Shown piece by piece: positions 27,458 through 38,328 of a stretch of 64,000 nucleotides of DNA. Origin of the DNA: Seminavis robusta. Taxonomy: Eukaryota; Bacillariophyta; Bacillariophyceae; Naviculales; Naviculaceae. Each line of letters starts with the position of its first letter. Position 1 is the first letter of the stretch. The position numbers and the translations under genes were made by a program. The notes beneath the pieces were generated by a model that saw nothing but the letters and a program-made list of their open reading frames with translations, was not told where the DNA came from and did not search any database. The stretch is from positions 1 to 64,000 of the forward strand of contig CAICTM010000471.1 in the NCBI GenBank assembly GCA_903772945.1, given 5' to 3'.

Positions 27458-29704
27458 TTAGCTACCAGAATCTTGGTGTGGCCTCGTCTCGGGGACATCA
27501 ATTCCGTCGGCAATGTCTTCGTGATGAATGGCCTGGTACATTTCTCGACTAACCGACACGAATTGCGACATGTAGGCCAGCTGTCCCTTGACCGTATCAT
27601 TCAATACATCTCGTGGGAGCTTTTCCACCACGACAATGCAAGGCAAATTGTTGCTGGTCCGGACCACATTGGCTCGCAAGACGCGATACCGTCCTCCCAG
27701 TTTGCGCAAGATGCGTGTCAATTGGAGTCCTCGCAACACAAGCATGACAATCCGACCGTGATCTTTGAGCGTATACCAGGCCGTCCGGAGAAAGATTTCG
27801 TACATGGACTGCAGATCCGTGACGCTCTTTTTGTGACCCGTCTGGACACCCCAAGGTAGATTGCTCACGATGCAGTCAATGGACTTGTCCTCCGGTATGT
27901 GTTTTCGAAAGGCGCGGACATCGACGCAATAAAACTCAAACTTGCCGTTGTTGCTGCTGTTGTTGTCGCCCACCACGGCACGCGCATTCTCTCTGGCACC
28001 ATCCACACTGCGCCGATTGACATCGATTCCGATACATCGCACCGTCGGTTCCACTTCCATGGCTTCCAACAAGATGGTCCCACTACCACAAAAGGGATCG
28101 AGTACGGTGTCATGTGGTTGCATATTGGCACATTGCAGCATAATGTAGGCGAGATTTGTTTTGATGGTAACCTTGTTTCGGAATCGATAGGCATGTCGTC
28201 TGGACAAATCGACCAGGTTGAGCTGTGTTCCCACCATGACATGCGTGTTGATGACATCGACCCGTATATTGACATCATAATCTTCCATCTTTGGTTTGAC
28301 ATTTGCAAAGTACTCGGACATGGCTCCACCAATTTCGAATTCGACATTGGGTGCTTGAAAGTTGTGTCGTTCGCCAATGCGTTCACAAGTGACACGAAAG
28401 GTAATCTTTTTCTTTTTCTTGTTTGGTTGTTGTTGTAGTGTGGGTATTCTAGCCGTGTTGCTTTCGAGACGTTGCTTGTAGAACTGATAGAGTTCCTCCC
28501 CACCCACTTGTGCCGTGTTTTCGAGCTTGGCATGTGTGACGACATCGGCCAGATCAAATCGATCGTGAAACTGCATAACGTAAATAGATGCTCGTAGTTT
28601 GAGTAGTTCTGAGGAGAGTTTCGCTTGACTAGCAGAATCGGAATCATCATTGTTGGTGTTGTTGTCGGTTGTAATTTGTGGTGATTGCAAAGTTCCAATG
28701 GCCACATATCCAGCTGCTCCCCAAGGTCTGGGAACCACAGTCCAATTGCTATTATCCTGGAAGCGAATCGACAAGAGCTGCTGTATTTCTGCCGCGGCGT
28801 ATCCTTCGGCTCCAATGTTGGTCTTTGCCGTAAAGACGACGTTCATGATCTTCAGCTTATCTTGCAGTTGTTCCTCGGTCTCCCGAATATCTCCAAATAC
28901 GGCTGCCGATTCGTTGCTGTCGCTTCCATGTTCTTGCTGCAATGCCAAGGATTGATTGGGATATACTTTTCCAAAGTCGTCATTGTCATCATTGTCTTGT
29001 TCATTCAGCTGAGTCATGCGTTCCAACCACTTGTCTCTTCGTTCGTGCTCTTCTTCTCCCGGTGTCTCGGCCGTTTTACAACGAAATGTCAGATTGATGC
29101 GTCCTTCTGTGACATGGTTCATTTTGGGCAGACAATGCAAATATTGCATTTGACAGATATTCTCCATAATCGTCAAAGACCCATGTGTCAAATCGATTGT
29201 CAGTCGTTCCAGACCTTGCTTGGCACGCACTTGAAACTGCCGTGTCGCTCCCAACGAAATACTGGCAATGGGAGTACTACGACCAATTTCTTCGCGATCG
29301 CAGTGCCATCCAATGCGTTGACTTCCATTTTCGTAAAAGTTGAGCAAACACACGTTGAATTTGACAGGCGCAGGCGTCTCGCCACCAGGATGATGATGGT
29401 TGTTGTACCAAGTTTCGGCTTTTTCGCAAATGGTTCGAATGGTGGTCGTAAACGGACGACGCTGGCTTTCGTCTTGGTCGGGAGCATCTCGGTATTTGTA
29501 AGTATGGCTCTCTTCTTCTTGCTCTTGTTGATGTTCTTGCTGTGGTTCTTCGTGGAGTGCCACATACCGATTGATTTTGGAAGTCTTTTCCCACGCCGTG
29601 GTCTTCCACAATTCGTCATACGCATCAGAGGCTTCTTCGGGACTTAGAAAATCTTCATCGTAGTAAACACAGGGAGTTGACAATCCTATTTCGTACTTGT
29701 CCAT
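27458..29704 (-). CDS. AlkB dioxygenase-THUMP-tRNA methyltransferase fusion protein
   Basis: A single uninterrupted 748-residue frame from ATG 29704. Residues 1-210 are an AlkB-type Fe(II)/2-oxoglutarate dioxygenase: NFYENGSQRIGWHCDREEIG gives the HxD metal site (His134, Asp136), and YLHCLPKM...GRINLTFR gives the distal His190 and the Arg pair that holds 2-oxoglutarate, most like ALKBH2/3. Residues 285-480 are compatible with a THUMP RNA-binding domain. Residues 500-700 are a Rossmann-fold methyltransferase with motif I DTVLDPFCGSGTILLEA (536-547), Asp561 and a catalytic NLPWG (615-619) of the N-P-P-Y type, as in THUMPD3/Trm14 tRNA guanine-N2 methyltransferases. So one chain should hold both demethylase and methylase activities, presumably acting on tRNA. 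The gene converges with the crooked-neck gene. Confidence 0.87.
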   Translation of the reverse strand: MDKYEIGLSTPCVYYDEDFLSPEEASDAYDELWKTTAWEKTSKINRYVALHEEPQQEHQQEQEEESHTYKYRDAPDQDESQRRPFTTTIRTICEKAETWYNNHHHPGGETPAPVKFNVCLLNFYENGSQRIGWHCDREEIGRSTPIASISLGATRQFQVRAKQGLERLTIDLTHGSLTIMENICQMQYLHCLPKMNHVTEGRINLTFRCKTAETPGEEEHERRDKWLERMTQLNEQDNDDNDDFGKVYPNQSLALQQEHGSDSNESAAVFGDIRETEEQLQDKLKIMNVVFTAKTNIGAEGYAAAEIQQLLSIRFQDNSNWTVVPRPWGAAGYVAIGTLQSPQITTDNNTNNDDSDSASQAKLSSELLKLRASIYVMQFHDRFDLADVVTHAKLENTAQVGGEELYQFYKQRLESNTARIPTLQQQPNKKKKKITFRVTCERIGERHNFQAPNVEFEIGGAMSEYFANVKPKMEDYDVNIRVDVINTHVMVGTQLNLVDLSRRHAYRFRNKVTIKTNLAYIMLQCANMQPHDTVLDPFCGSGTILLEAMEVEPTVRCIGIDVNRRSVDGARENARAVVGDNNSSNNGKFEFYCVDVRAFRKHIPEDKSIDCIVSNLPWGVQTGHKKSVTDLQSMYEIFLRTAWYTLKDHGRIVMLVLRGLQLTRILRKLGGRYRVLRANVVRTSNNLPCIVVVEKLPRDVLNDTVKGQLAYMSQFVSVSREMYQAIHHEDIADGIDVPETRPHQDSGS

Positions 29705-30600
29705 GGTGGTCTTCTTCTTTTACTACTCTAGTAGTATTACTTGATAATATGGACAAAAAGAAGGAGATCTTCGCTCTTTGTTTTTTCTCGAAAGTGGTGG
29801 TTGTGAGAAGATCTAGCTACTGGTAGGATCCCAAAGATATAGGTCACGGATGTCATCCAGGAACGGGACTGCATCCAACCTTCCCGCGTGGCGCATGCTA
29901 CCGGTACCTACCAGGTATCGTTAAAGGACACCGGAGGTGTAATAGATATACCGGGCGAGCTGACTTAAAAGATGGGCCGGCATAGTAATATTGTTGAAGT
30001 TTGGCTGAAGGTAGTGTTATTAGATTTTCCGTCTGAGAAAGTGGCGTGTAGCTTACGGGAGCTTAGGGTGTGCAGCGTGAGACGTTAGATTTTTCCGTCT
30101 GAGAAAGAGGCGTGGTAGCTTACGGGAGTTTAGAGATGTGCAACGTGAGACGTCAGATTTTTCCGTCTGAGAAAAGTCGTGGTAGCTACGGAGTTGAGGT
30201 GTGTTGAGACGTTAGATTTTTCCATCTGAGAAAGTGGCTTGGTAGCTTACGGGAGGTGTGCAAATGTCAGGAAAATATTCAGGATCCGTTGCTATAAGAG
30301 AATGTGTAAGAAATGTGAGGGCCCATGAGGGGCTTCGATTTTAGTTAAACTCTAACCCTAAGGATAACCAACCAACCAAACCAACCACCACCACAATAAA
30401 CAGGTTCAGAGATCACCGGGGTCTGCCCGGTATATTGAATGAGTTTGAATGACAGAGGAGCAATCTGTTATCCGATGCTTTTATTAGTATGCATTACATG
30501 TACATGTATAAAAGAAAGGAACTAAATCAATACTAATCATAGAGTCGGAAGTCGAGGCTAGGAGGGAGGCATCAAGAAGGAATCTTGACAAGCAAAAGAT
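29705..30600. other. intergenic with a minisatellite
   Basis: About 0.9 kb between the fusion gene's start and the next gene's 3' end. It contains the repeat at 30019-30258 and a GGTACCGGTA cluster near 29900. No gene is supported. Confidence 0.5.
30019..30258. repeat. four-unit minisatellite, about 65-base period
   Basis: Units begin near 30019, 30085, 30153 and 30212 with TTAGATTTTTCCGTCTGAGA (variants TCAGA and CCATCTGAG) and continue with AAGTGGCGTGGTAGCTTACGG GAG...GTGTGCAACGTGAGAC. Lengths vary from 59 to 68 bases through small deletions. There are no unique spacers between conserved repeats, so this is not a CRISPR. Confidence 0.85.
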
Positions 30601-32542
30601 TCAATCTGATTCTTCTTTCCTTCTCGCCACTTCCGTTTTGCTTTCTTCTTGTTGTGTCTTGGCCTTCTTCGCGTTGGGCTCCAATTCGGGGTCAAACATC
30701 TCGCTGATAGTCATGCCACTGGCATCTCGTTTGCGCCCGGAAGGAGAACGGGGCGACGAGGAAGTTCCAGGTTCCAAAGGAGAAGATCTTCGACTGTTGG
30801 GTTGTTCGTTACTAGAACTGGATTTAGCATTCATCCCCGCATTGCCGCGAATGGGCGCCATCATGGCACCAGCCGCCATCGGGAACGTGCCTAACCCCAT
30901 GGCGACAGCCGCGTTGTTGGCACCAGCGGACCGCTTGTTGGTTGCCGCCAAGGCCGAACTAATCAAATTGGCCCGATCCGACTTGGGAGTCGCTGCTGCT
31001 GCTGCTGCCGTCGCAAAGGGTAACCCGTGCGACATGCCTGCACCGGGGTTCTGCTGTCCCAACAAGGACCCCTGAGCGGCCAAGGATGCCAAGGCTCGAT
31101 CGCGGAGGATCGCCTGTTCCTGAAGTCCTTGTTGCTGCAGTCGGAGGGCAAAGTCGGCCGTCGTGGGGTCCATGCCGTGATGATGATGATGACCCAACAG
31201 GGCTTCGTGGGGGATACCGGCCATGGGCATTCCTGTCATGCCACCTCCTGGTAGCTGCGCTAGCAGCTGACGGTTCTGCAAGGGCGTCAACACTTGCCCC
31301 GCAGGACCCGCCGCACTTGCTCCGCCGAATGCAGCCGCTCGCATCAAAGCGGCTTGCTGCGACATGGGGTCCAGGAATCCACCACCCATCATGCTATTTG
31401 CCAACATAGGATGGAGGCCACCAGGAAAGAGTCCTGCCGCGTGATGATGGTGATGATGATGGGCAGCAGCCAACGAGGCAGCAGCGTCGCTCGTTTCCTT
31501 GCCGTCGTCTTGGGGTGTTCCCACCGCGACTCCTTGGACAGCGGGGGAACGTGGCGGAGAAGCAGGAGGACGCTCTCCTTCCTTGAGAGGTTCCAACTTT
31601 CTCCTACGTCCTCCTCGTTGGGCTTCCCAGACGAATCCAACCCTGCTCAGGAGGTTGATCTTGTGCTGGTTCAAGCGAGAGGGGCGTCCCTTTTGGAAGA
31701 GCTTGTAGTCTTGGCGCTGCGGATCGATGTAGTAGGAAACAGAGAAAGTTAGTTGGATTGCTGCAAGTGGCGTGTTAGGGCAATCCTGTGTCTGCCAACT
31801 TACCTGCGCCGAGACCCAGTTGGAAAGGGAGGGATTTTCACTCCATCCCATGGGAACTTGGACGTGGCCGTAGGTGGTCTGAGGAAGCAAGTCATGCAAT
31901 GATTGAATCGAATCAGAACCGGTGAGAGAGTTACAAGGTTACAACCGCCTTATCAATCACGATGACGTCTCACTCACCTTGAAGTTTTTCAATTGCTCGA
32001 AACGGTCTTCCCAGCTAACGTGCCTTGGATCGGTGGTAGACCAGTCAAAGCCAAGGTCGATCAGTTTCTGGGCCCGCTCCAGAGTCATGGGCGTAGACTC
32101 CTTCTTGCCCGATGTCAGGATTTTGTAGTGACGGCGCTGAGCGGAGACTGACGAGGTTCAGGAATGGCGCAGTTTGCAATATTAGTATCATTTAAAGAGA
32201 GGTGCGAGCGTCAGACAAAAAGAGAGTTCGCTTACCCCAAGCACCCAGCTTCCTATCCTCGGGGTATCGATTGGGAACCAAACAGTGACCGTTGGCTACA
32301 CGGTATCCAAAGAACGAGAAGGGGTTAGGAGGGTGTATCGTCATTGTGATATCCATGGGTATCATGGCCAAGGTCTCTCAACTGTCTGTCTGATATCCTT
32401 CGTCTCCTCACCTACCTTCCTTGTATCTGCACAACCTCTGGTACATCTCGTTCCAGCGCTCTCCAAAGGTTCTCGCATTAGATCCAGGAGTAAACTGAGC
32501 ATCAGAGGGAGGCGATTTGACAACTGTGTCTTCGGATGTCAT
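30601..32542 (-). CDS. helicase-associated (HA) domain protein with low-complexity tail, five exons
   Basis: Exons: 32542-32416, 32295-32236, 32147-31978, 31878-31804 and 31716-30601, all with GT-AG borders and consistent phase, giving 515 residues. Two HA domains are seen. The first is split by introns: FGERWNEMYQRLCRYKE, GHCLVPNRYPEDRKLGAWV, SAQRRHYKILTSGKKE, with LIDLGFDW. The second is WEDRFEQLKNFKTTYGHVQVP, NPSLSNWVSAQRQDYKLFQK, RVGFVWEA. Each carries the W-x(n)-F-x-HG-x-V-P...L..WV..QR pattern. HA domains are common in diatoms, usually in tandem in proteins of unknown, perhaps nucleic-acid-binding, function. The last 270 residues have His runs, Ala runs and Gln/Met-rich stretches, and end with RSPSGRKRDAS and KKAKTQQEESK, a likely nuclear signal. 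Confidence 0.84.
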
Positions 32543-35500
32543 CTTGGAAATTAGTTGTGCGAGATGGAGAGTAGCAGAAGAGCACTCTAGGAACAGCCCA
32601 ACAGGGAGAATGGGCCCAACAGGGAGAATGCTTGTTGATAACCCTAGCATCCAACCGTTTCTTTTTTCATGCTGGTTCGCTGAAGGCTGGAGGGACTGGA
32701 CTCAATTCTCCAAGAGCTTTTGGCCGAAAGTAACAGTGAGAATTCTCCCTGTTGGGCCATTTCTAGCACTGGTAGGCAAAAAATGTTGGTCTTCTTTGTT
32801 TTGCAATAAAGAGTTGGGGAATGAGTGTTTCTATGGTACCGAATTGCTGTTGCACCGCGGGTGAGTTGTGAGACTCTGGTGGGATGGATAGAAAGCAAGC
32901 TTAGCTGGAGATTGATTCGAAAAAGCTTCCTTTTAGTTTTGCTTTGGTTTTGGCGGCGGAAATGGCGTGACCACTGAAGAAGAACCCTTGAACAGTTCTC
33001 AAGGTAGTGTAAGCTTTTTGTTCTACGCTTTGTTCTTTCTGTGTCGTAGACGAAGGAAGGGAACCACTTCACCTTGCATTTAATGATACTGAGTTGTTCT
33101 GAGTATTACGGTACTTGTACACAGTAAGTAGTAAAGAAGTGTGGTTCTCTTTGTGTTTGTAAGTAGAATTCGACAATGGAGGCCTCCATTACTTAAGCTT
33201 ACTTCACTATCACTTACCAGGTAAAACTCGAAGCTTTCTCTCTTATATCTAGAATCTCATGATTCTTTTTAGTTGTTATGGCAGAATGACTGTCGTTTGG
33301 GAGTAACCGAATAATGGTGTAGTACTATTAATATAATATCGTATCAATCGCTCGGGATTCGGGATTATGGATAATGGGCGAGTGAACGATGTTGGAATCT
33401 TTTTCAACTGGCATGACCAAGCTCATGACCACATACATCTGCAGCAACCCCGACCATCAAATTCGAGAAGGGGCTGTTAGTCGTGCAATAATGCACTTTT
33501 CGTCAGCTCCTTTGCCACTTCAAACCCATCGAAGCTTTAAAAAAGACTACTACACTCTTCTTTATAGTCAAGAACTTTACTTAAAAGAGATCTATTTAAC
33601 ATCAAATTTCAGTTTTCTGAGTGTCCGATGCCCGAAACAGCAAAATGTTTCAGTGAGAAAAAGCTATCATGAATGGATTGCAGCTACCTTGTATATAAGA
33701 TAACCATTTCTAGTAGAGATCTTGCTAAGATTCATTCATTCCATTTGGGTCCTCTGCTATTCATTGCCGGTGTGCTCTGCAGTACTCTTTCCCTCTCTGA
33801 ACAACTGATTTCGGCGATTCTGTAACCCCACAGCCCCACAGCCACGACTTTTGGTCTTACTTGGTCAATGGTTTCCATATTGTTACCCCTAGCTAATTGT
33901 ACTATTCTAGCCCCCCCCCCCCCATTTCCAAACAAAGCTGTGGGGTGCAGTCCAATGGTTCAAAAGATTCTGCACCAGTGTAACGGCCGAGAGAGTCAAA
34001 AATGATAGCTCCAACCATAAAAATGGATGAAAATTAATGCTAGCTACTCAAGTAGTCGTCTACCTTTCTGAGTTAGAGCTATCTATTTGGAATAATTGAA
34101 TGATTGAATCGAATGGTTCCAGCTTTTGGAACACAAAAATATTGAATGATCTTGTAACCAAGGCTTTAGCGTAATACTAAACATCTTGTGCAGCCAGTCT
34201 TGGTTGAATCAAGAAGCCTCTCAGTCCCAATCAACCCACTCTTTTAAAGCATGTCTGAAGCCGGCTTGGCAACTCCTGGCACTAATAAGCAGTGCTCGAG
34301 CACGAAACATCGCGTCTTCTATTCTTGCTTCCGGAATTTTATTCCACTTTTGATGTACCGGTACGGTACATACCGGTACAGTTGTACTCAATTATTGTAC
34401 ATGTATTAATAGCACCAGAGACAGGAAAGGGGAGCGAGTCGAGGGAAAGGTGCATTTTAAGTAAGTTTCAAGCAGCGGCAATCTTTTTCATTACCTTCAA
34501 GTGCCGGAAGCCTTCTTGGCTTCTTTGTGTTGTCGACAGCTTGTGGGCAAGCGGAATTTAACAACCCAGCTACTCGAGTTCGGGTTTCGACAAGGGTTCA
34601 GTGTTCAGTGCTCGCTTTTCTGGTGTCTGGAAGGTCTCCCCTTTACTGACTTTTGGCGAATTTAACAGAAAAATCTCAACTTGAATTGATCATTACTCAA
34701 ATCGCTCATGATGAATTCATCATCAAGTTCAACACTTTCATCATTAATTCATCATGAATGATTAAATTCATCACCAATTCAATTATTTTCATCACAATTC
34801 ATCATGTTTCAACACAAATGCATGCTATATTTTCAATAAATTTCATCACCAATTCATGATGAATTGATCATTAATTCAAATATTCATGATGAATTCATCA
34901 CCAATATACTTACTTTCATCATTAATTCATGATGAATGATTAAATTCATCACCAATTCATCACATTCTAGAAAATTCATCATAATTCATCAGAGGGGAGA
35001 CGTTGGTGGTTCTTTTCCCTGTCGCTAGCTACCACTGTAGTTGGCTGTTGTAGCTAGCTATGCATAGCATCTTTTGTCATAGCTCGCACTAGCCACTACT
35101 AGCTAGCTGCATGAAGAGCAAGAACGTGCTTACTTTGAGCTACTTTGCTACTAGTAGCTCTTTGCTTTAGTCCGCCAGGTAATTCTTGTTGACGCTTCAG
35201 TTGACAGTTGACAGCCGAACACCAAGACCACAAAGCAATAGCAACTGCTTTGCAGCCAAAGATGACAGGTCGATGGCCAGTGATAGCTACTAGTACAGTA
35301 CGCACAGCAGATGAGAGAACACTGAAACAAAGAAGCACAACAACCAAACGTAGCAGTCCATATCCTGTGAAGAACCATCAGCTGCACCTCTAGCCAGCTG
35401 CGGTACCGTTACTCGCCATTCGGCAGAACGGTACCACAGCAGAAGTCCACATGGATGGGGATGGTGCCTGCCTGATGCATCTAACTCCATCAACCGGCAA

Positions 35501-36189
35501 GTCACCGGTAAAGGAAGATGTCAGCCAGTTCCTCGTTTAGTACCTCTTACCAGTTCCTCGTTTAGTACCTCTTACCACCAATAGTTATCTGGCATATCTG
35601 CCCACTACGGGACATGCCTTTGTTTGGCAAGCTTGCATGCAACTTCTTTGAAACCAAATCTGACATGCATTCGCTCCAACATCCAAGTTAGTTGTCTCTA
35701 CTATGAAAGGAGCTCTCTTATCGATACATGTATGATACCGGTAGGAGTGGCAGTCTATGATACCGTACTGGTTCCAAAGGGTCTGGGGAGGACTACATTT
35801 TTTTGCGAAGCTTCAAATAACGGAAACGCTCAGAGAAATTTAATTTATTTGCGCAACTCGGTGCGTATCGTACCGGTACGGACTTCTCCTTTGATGCGCG
35901 TTCACGTGGATCGAAAAGGCTTTCAGACAAAAAAAAGCTCGAAAAAGGTAGTTTTTTCACGTCTTCGAAAACAAGTGACCGTAGTCCTTTGATTCGATTG
36001 ATTATCAATTCGCTTGTGTACCGTACCGGTCTCCAACGGTTCGGTAGGGATGGAGGTAAAGAGCTCTGTGAGTCACACAGAAATTCCAGGTTGTTCCCAC
36101 GTTCCCACTTCAACAGCGCAGCACAAGATGTTGTCCTCATCATCGGAGCACCTCCTTCCTTCCTCCTTACAAAGAGTAGCAAGATCGCC
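32543..36189. other. 3.6-kb gene-poor region
   Basis: No frame here has a domain. Features worth noting: two direct copies of CCCAACAGGGAGAAT (32597, 32615) and one inverted copy (about 32742-32756) upstream of the HA gene; a run of 13 C at 33911-33923; an AT-rich palindrome block at 34680-34990; a direct repeat of CAGTTCCTCGTTTAGTACCT CTTAC at 35527-35578; and CTAG/ACCGGT palindromes near 34350-34380 and 35040-35110. The 3' end is the leader of the J-domain gene. Confidence 0.55.
34680..34990. repeat. AT-rich block of TTCATCA/TGATGAA words
   Basis: About 310 bases made of irregular repeats of AATTCATCATGAA, ATTCATCACCAATTC and TTCATCAT, many of them palindromic (TTCATGATGAATT). The A+T content is plainly far above the surroundings by eye. 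It is not a simple microsatellite. Function unknown. Confidence 0.75.
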
Positions 36190-36795
36190 ATGTCGACCAG
36201 ATGCCACTACGAGAGCTTGGGGGTTGCCAAGGACGCTTCTTTGGAAGATATCAAGACATCCTTTCGCAGCCTCTCCAAGGAGACACATCCGGATGTCGCT
36301 CCGCATGGGTGCCCCAAGCAAAATGCCGAACGTTTCAAGGAGATTTCGGAGGCTTATCGCATTCTTTCCAACTCGAAAGATCGGCGTCGTTATGATTTGG
36401 AACAGCAAGATCGCTTCTGGTATCAAAATCGGAGTCATAGCAATGTAAACAATTATCAGTACGGTGCTACATACAAGAACATGCAGAAGAATGGTCAACC
36501 TAAAGCTAGCGGAATTTACGGTGTGTTGGACACCATTTTTCGGCCCCGAAATTTGCTCATGGGTGTTGCATTAGGGATCGGATCAACAGTTTTCTATCAG
36601 GTCTTTCTGGTGGATCAGGATGCAAAGAAGAAGTTGATGCAACGGCAACAACACGGCAATCACCTGGTAGAAGCATGGAGAAACCCAAAAACAGGTCGAT
36701 GGGAACAGGCAGCACCGTGGGATCCCACATATCGGAGATTACAACCCACGCTCGAATTGGTTCCCAGAGAACAAGTCCAGACGAGAACCAGGTAG
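36190..36795 (+). CDS. J-domain (DnaJ-like) membrane-anchored co-chaperone
   Basis: A 201-residue product. The frame is open upstream from TTG 35989 with no earlier Met, so ATG 36190 (MSTRCHYESLGV) is used; the J domain then starts properly at residue 5. It has HYESLGVAKDASLEDIKTSF, the catalytic HPD at 33-35 and FKEISEAYRILSN, ending near residue 75. A single hydrophobic segment at 121-141 (LLMGVALGIGSTVFYQVFLV) is a probable membrane anchor, with a short Trp/Pro-rich tail behind it. J proteins stimulate Hsp70 ATPase; this one would recruit Hsp70 to a membrane, compatible with mitochondria or ER. The closest subclass cannot be fixed. Confidence 0.86.
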   Translation: MSTRCHYESLGVAKDASLEDIKTSFRSLSKETHPDVAPHGCPKQNAERFKEISEAYRILSNSKDRRRYDLEQQDRFWYQNRSHSNVNNYQYGATYKNMQKNGQPKASGIYGVLDTIFRPRNLLMGVALGIGSTVFYQVFLVDQDAKKKLMQRQQHGNHLVEAWRNPKTGRWEQAAPWDPTYRRLQPTLELVPREQVQTRTR

Positions 36796-38328
36796 TAAGA
36801 AACGCCACTTTGTTTTTTGGAAGTGCCTACAAGTGTCTGGTACCTGCAACACGTTCTTTTGCGTGTGCAATGGAGCGATTTAAACCCAGAGAACTGCTGG
36901 TTGCGTGCACATTTCGCAGCTATTCACCATCTACTAAATAGCTGGATAAAACAGATTAAATCCTATCTAGAAGGTGAGCAGCTAGGCCAACTATTATACT
37001 GCGCTTCAAGCAAGGATGGATCTGTTGCTCTTGCTAAGCATTTCACAGCCCAACTGGCTTTTTATTAGGAAAACACTTTGATCACGAAGCCACGTTGGAA
37101 CCCTGTTGTCTTCCGTGCAAATAGTCCGTTTTGTCCTTCTTATGAAGCAAAACACGCACCGTAAATACCGGTACACGCGTGCAGTAAAATTGATGCAAGT
37201 TGCTGTCGGTCTGGACGTCTGTCATGTTAATCCTAAAACACGTGGTAAAACATGTAGAAAGCACGTGGCTGGGATCACATACTTTTAGCCTTTTTTCACT
37301 GGGCATATCGCCCCCAAGCATGAGTTTGATCTTTTGTTGGTTGCAGACCTTTCAGAATGGCAGCGCTTTGAACACCACCACCAATGCTACCAAGCACAAC
37401 GGAGGAAGCCCTCAACGAGGAAAGGGTAACAGACACCATCCTTTTCTCCATTAACGGGCAAAGAGGGGGATTGGGGGCCTTAGCCTGAAAAGCTCACAAT
37501 CACTGTGATTGCTGATGTGAGTTGAGTTACGATCAGTTGGGCAAATAGCAACACTGGAGGGTGCATCCAAGGTACTAGTAGCTACAATTAGCTCGCCTTT
37601 GCTGCCTCCAGTAGTTTGTTCTGGAGTGTGGTGGATGTCAGATTGCAGACGGGGAGACCCTCAGACCTCTCCAAGCAGACTCAATTCCATAAAGCAACGT
37701 CACTCCTCCCCTCTCTTAAGCCTTGCTTCCTTGTCCTGGCTGGGCTGCAAGTTTGTCTAACTGAGCTTCCCCAAATTCGTCTGCTCATCTTATGTAGCGG
37801 TAGCCAGCTACTAGTAGCTAGAGTAGGAGCCGGCAGCATCCCCGAAGCAGTCCTTTCGCCATAGTGCTGGTTCTAGCTAGTAGGGGCCGGCCATGCTGTG
37901 GACATAAGCCGCTTTTACCACGGGAACCACTCCCATTCGTCATTTGCGAAAGATCGATGACTGGTGGCTTAGAGCAAACCTGGCACGACTAAATTGGTTT
38001 TCTGTTGGGGGGATTCCGGGAAGTACAGCGTTTCCTCGTCACTCATCACAGACCAACCTCCTTTATCAACCTCGTCTGGTGGCTCTGGATTTGCTCCTGT
38101 CGCCCAGTAGCTAGCCAAGTCTTCAATCGTATTGCGTTGCAGGCTGGGACAGGACAGAACTCTTGAGAAGCTGCGGATCTTTGAGCGGCGTGAGTGGATC
38201 GTTCGAAAGAGTGAAAGAGGAGACCTCTTGCTCATCGAACTTTCTCACAAATCTCATTTGGAGAAAACAAATCTTCTCACATCACAACAAGTCAACACAA
38301 GTCAAGTCAAATCCACTCATAAGCAAAC
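36796..38328. other. intergenic with a relic of the Cys-rich module gene
   Basis: About 1.5 kb. Apart from the relic at 37350-37690 it holds CTAG/AGCTACTAG words at 37572-37590 and 37805-37815. The last 100 bases, AC-rich and rich in AAGTCAA words, look like the leader of the secreted-protein gene. Confidence 0.5.
37350..37690 (+). pseudogene. degraded fragment of the Cys-rich surface-protein module
   Basis: Bases 37350-37455 align by eye with 44630-44750 of the large gene (AATGCTACCA-GCAC, GGAGGA, CTCCAT/CTCAAC, GGGTAACAGAC/GACGTAACCAC, CTTTTCTCCATTAACGGGCA against GTTTTCTCTGTTACTGGGCA). Bases 37475-37690 align with 45055-45280 (GATTGCTGATGTGAG, AGCAACACTGGAGGGTG, GTAGCTACAAT, TTTGTTCTGGAGTGTGGT, GGATGTCAGATTGCAGACGG). 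The translation of the last part, SLFWSVVDVRLQTG, matches SLFRSVVDVSLQTG. About 300 bases between the two parts are missing and the frame is lost. It lies about 5 kb upstream of the intact gene, in the same orientation. Confidence 0.75.

Noticed and set aside
30019-30258. CRISPR-like appearance of the four-unit repeat
   Set aside because: The whole unit repeats, there are no unique spacers, and the genome is eukaryotic.
33732-33935. 67-codon frame across a run of 13 C
   Set aside because: It depends on the homopolymer and has no domain.
36796-37349. Additional coding exon after the J-domain gene
   Set aside because: Short frames lack splice-site support and no protein motif is visible.
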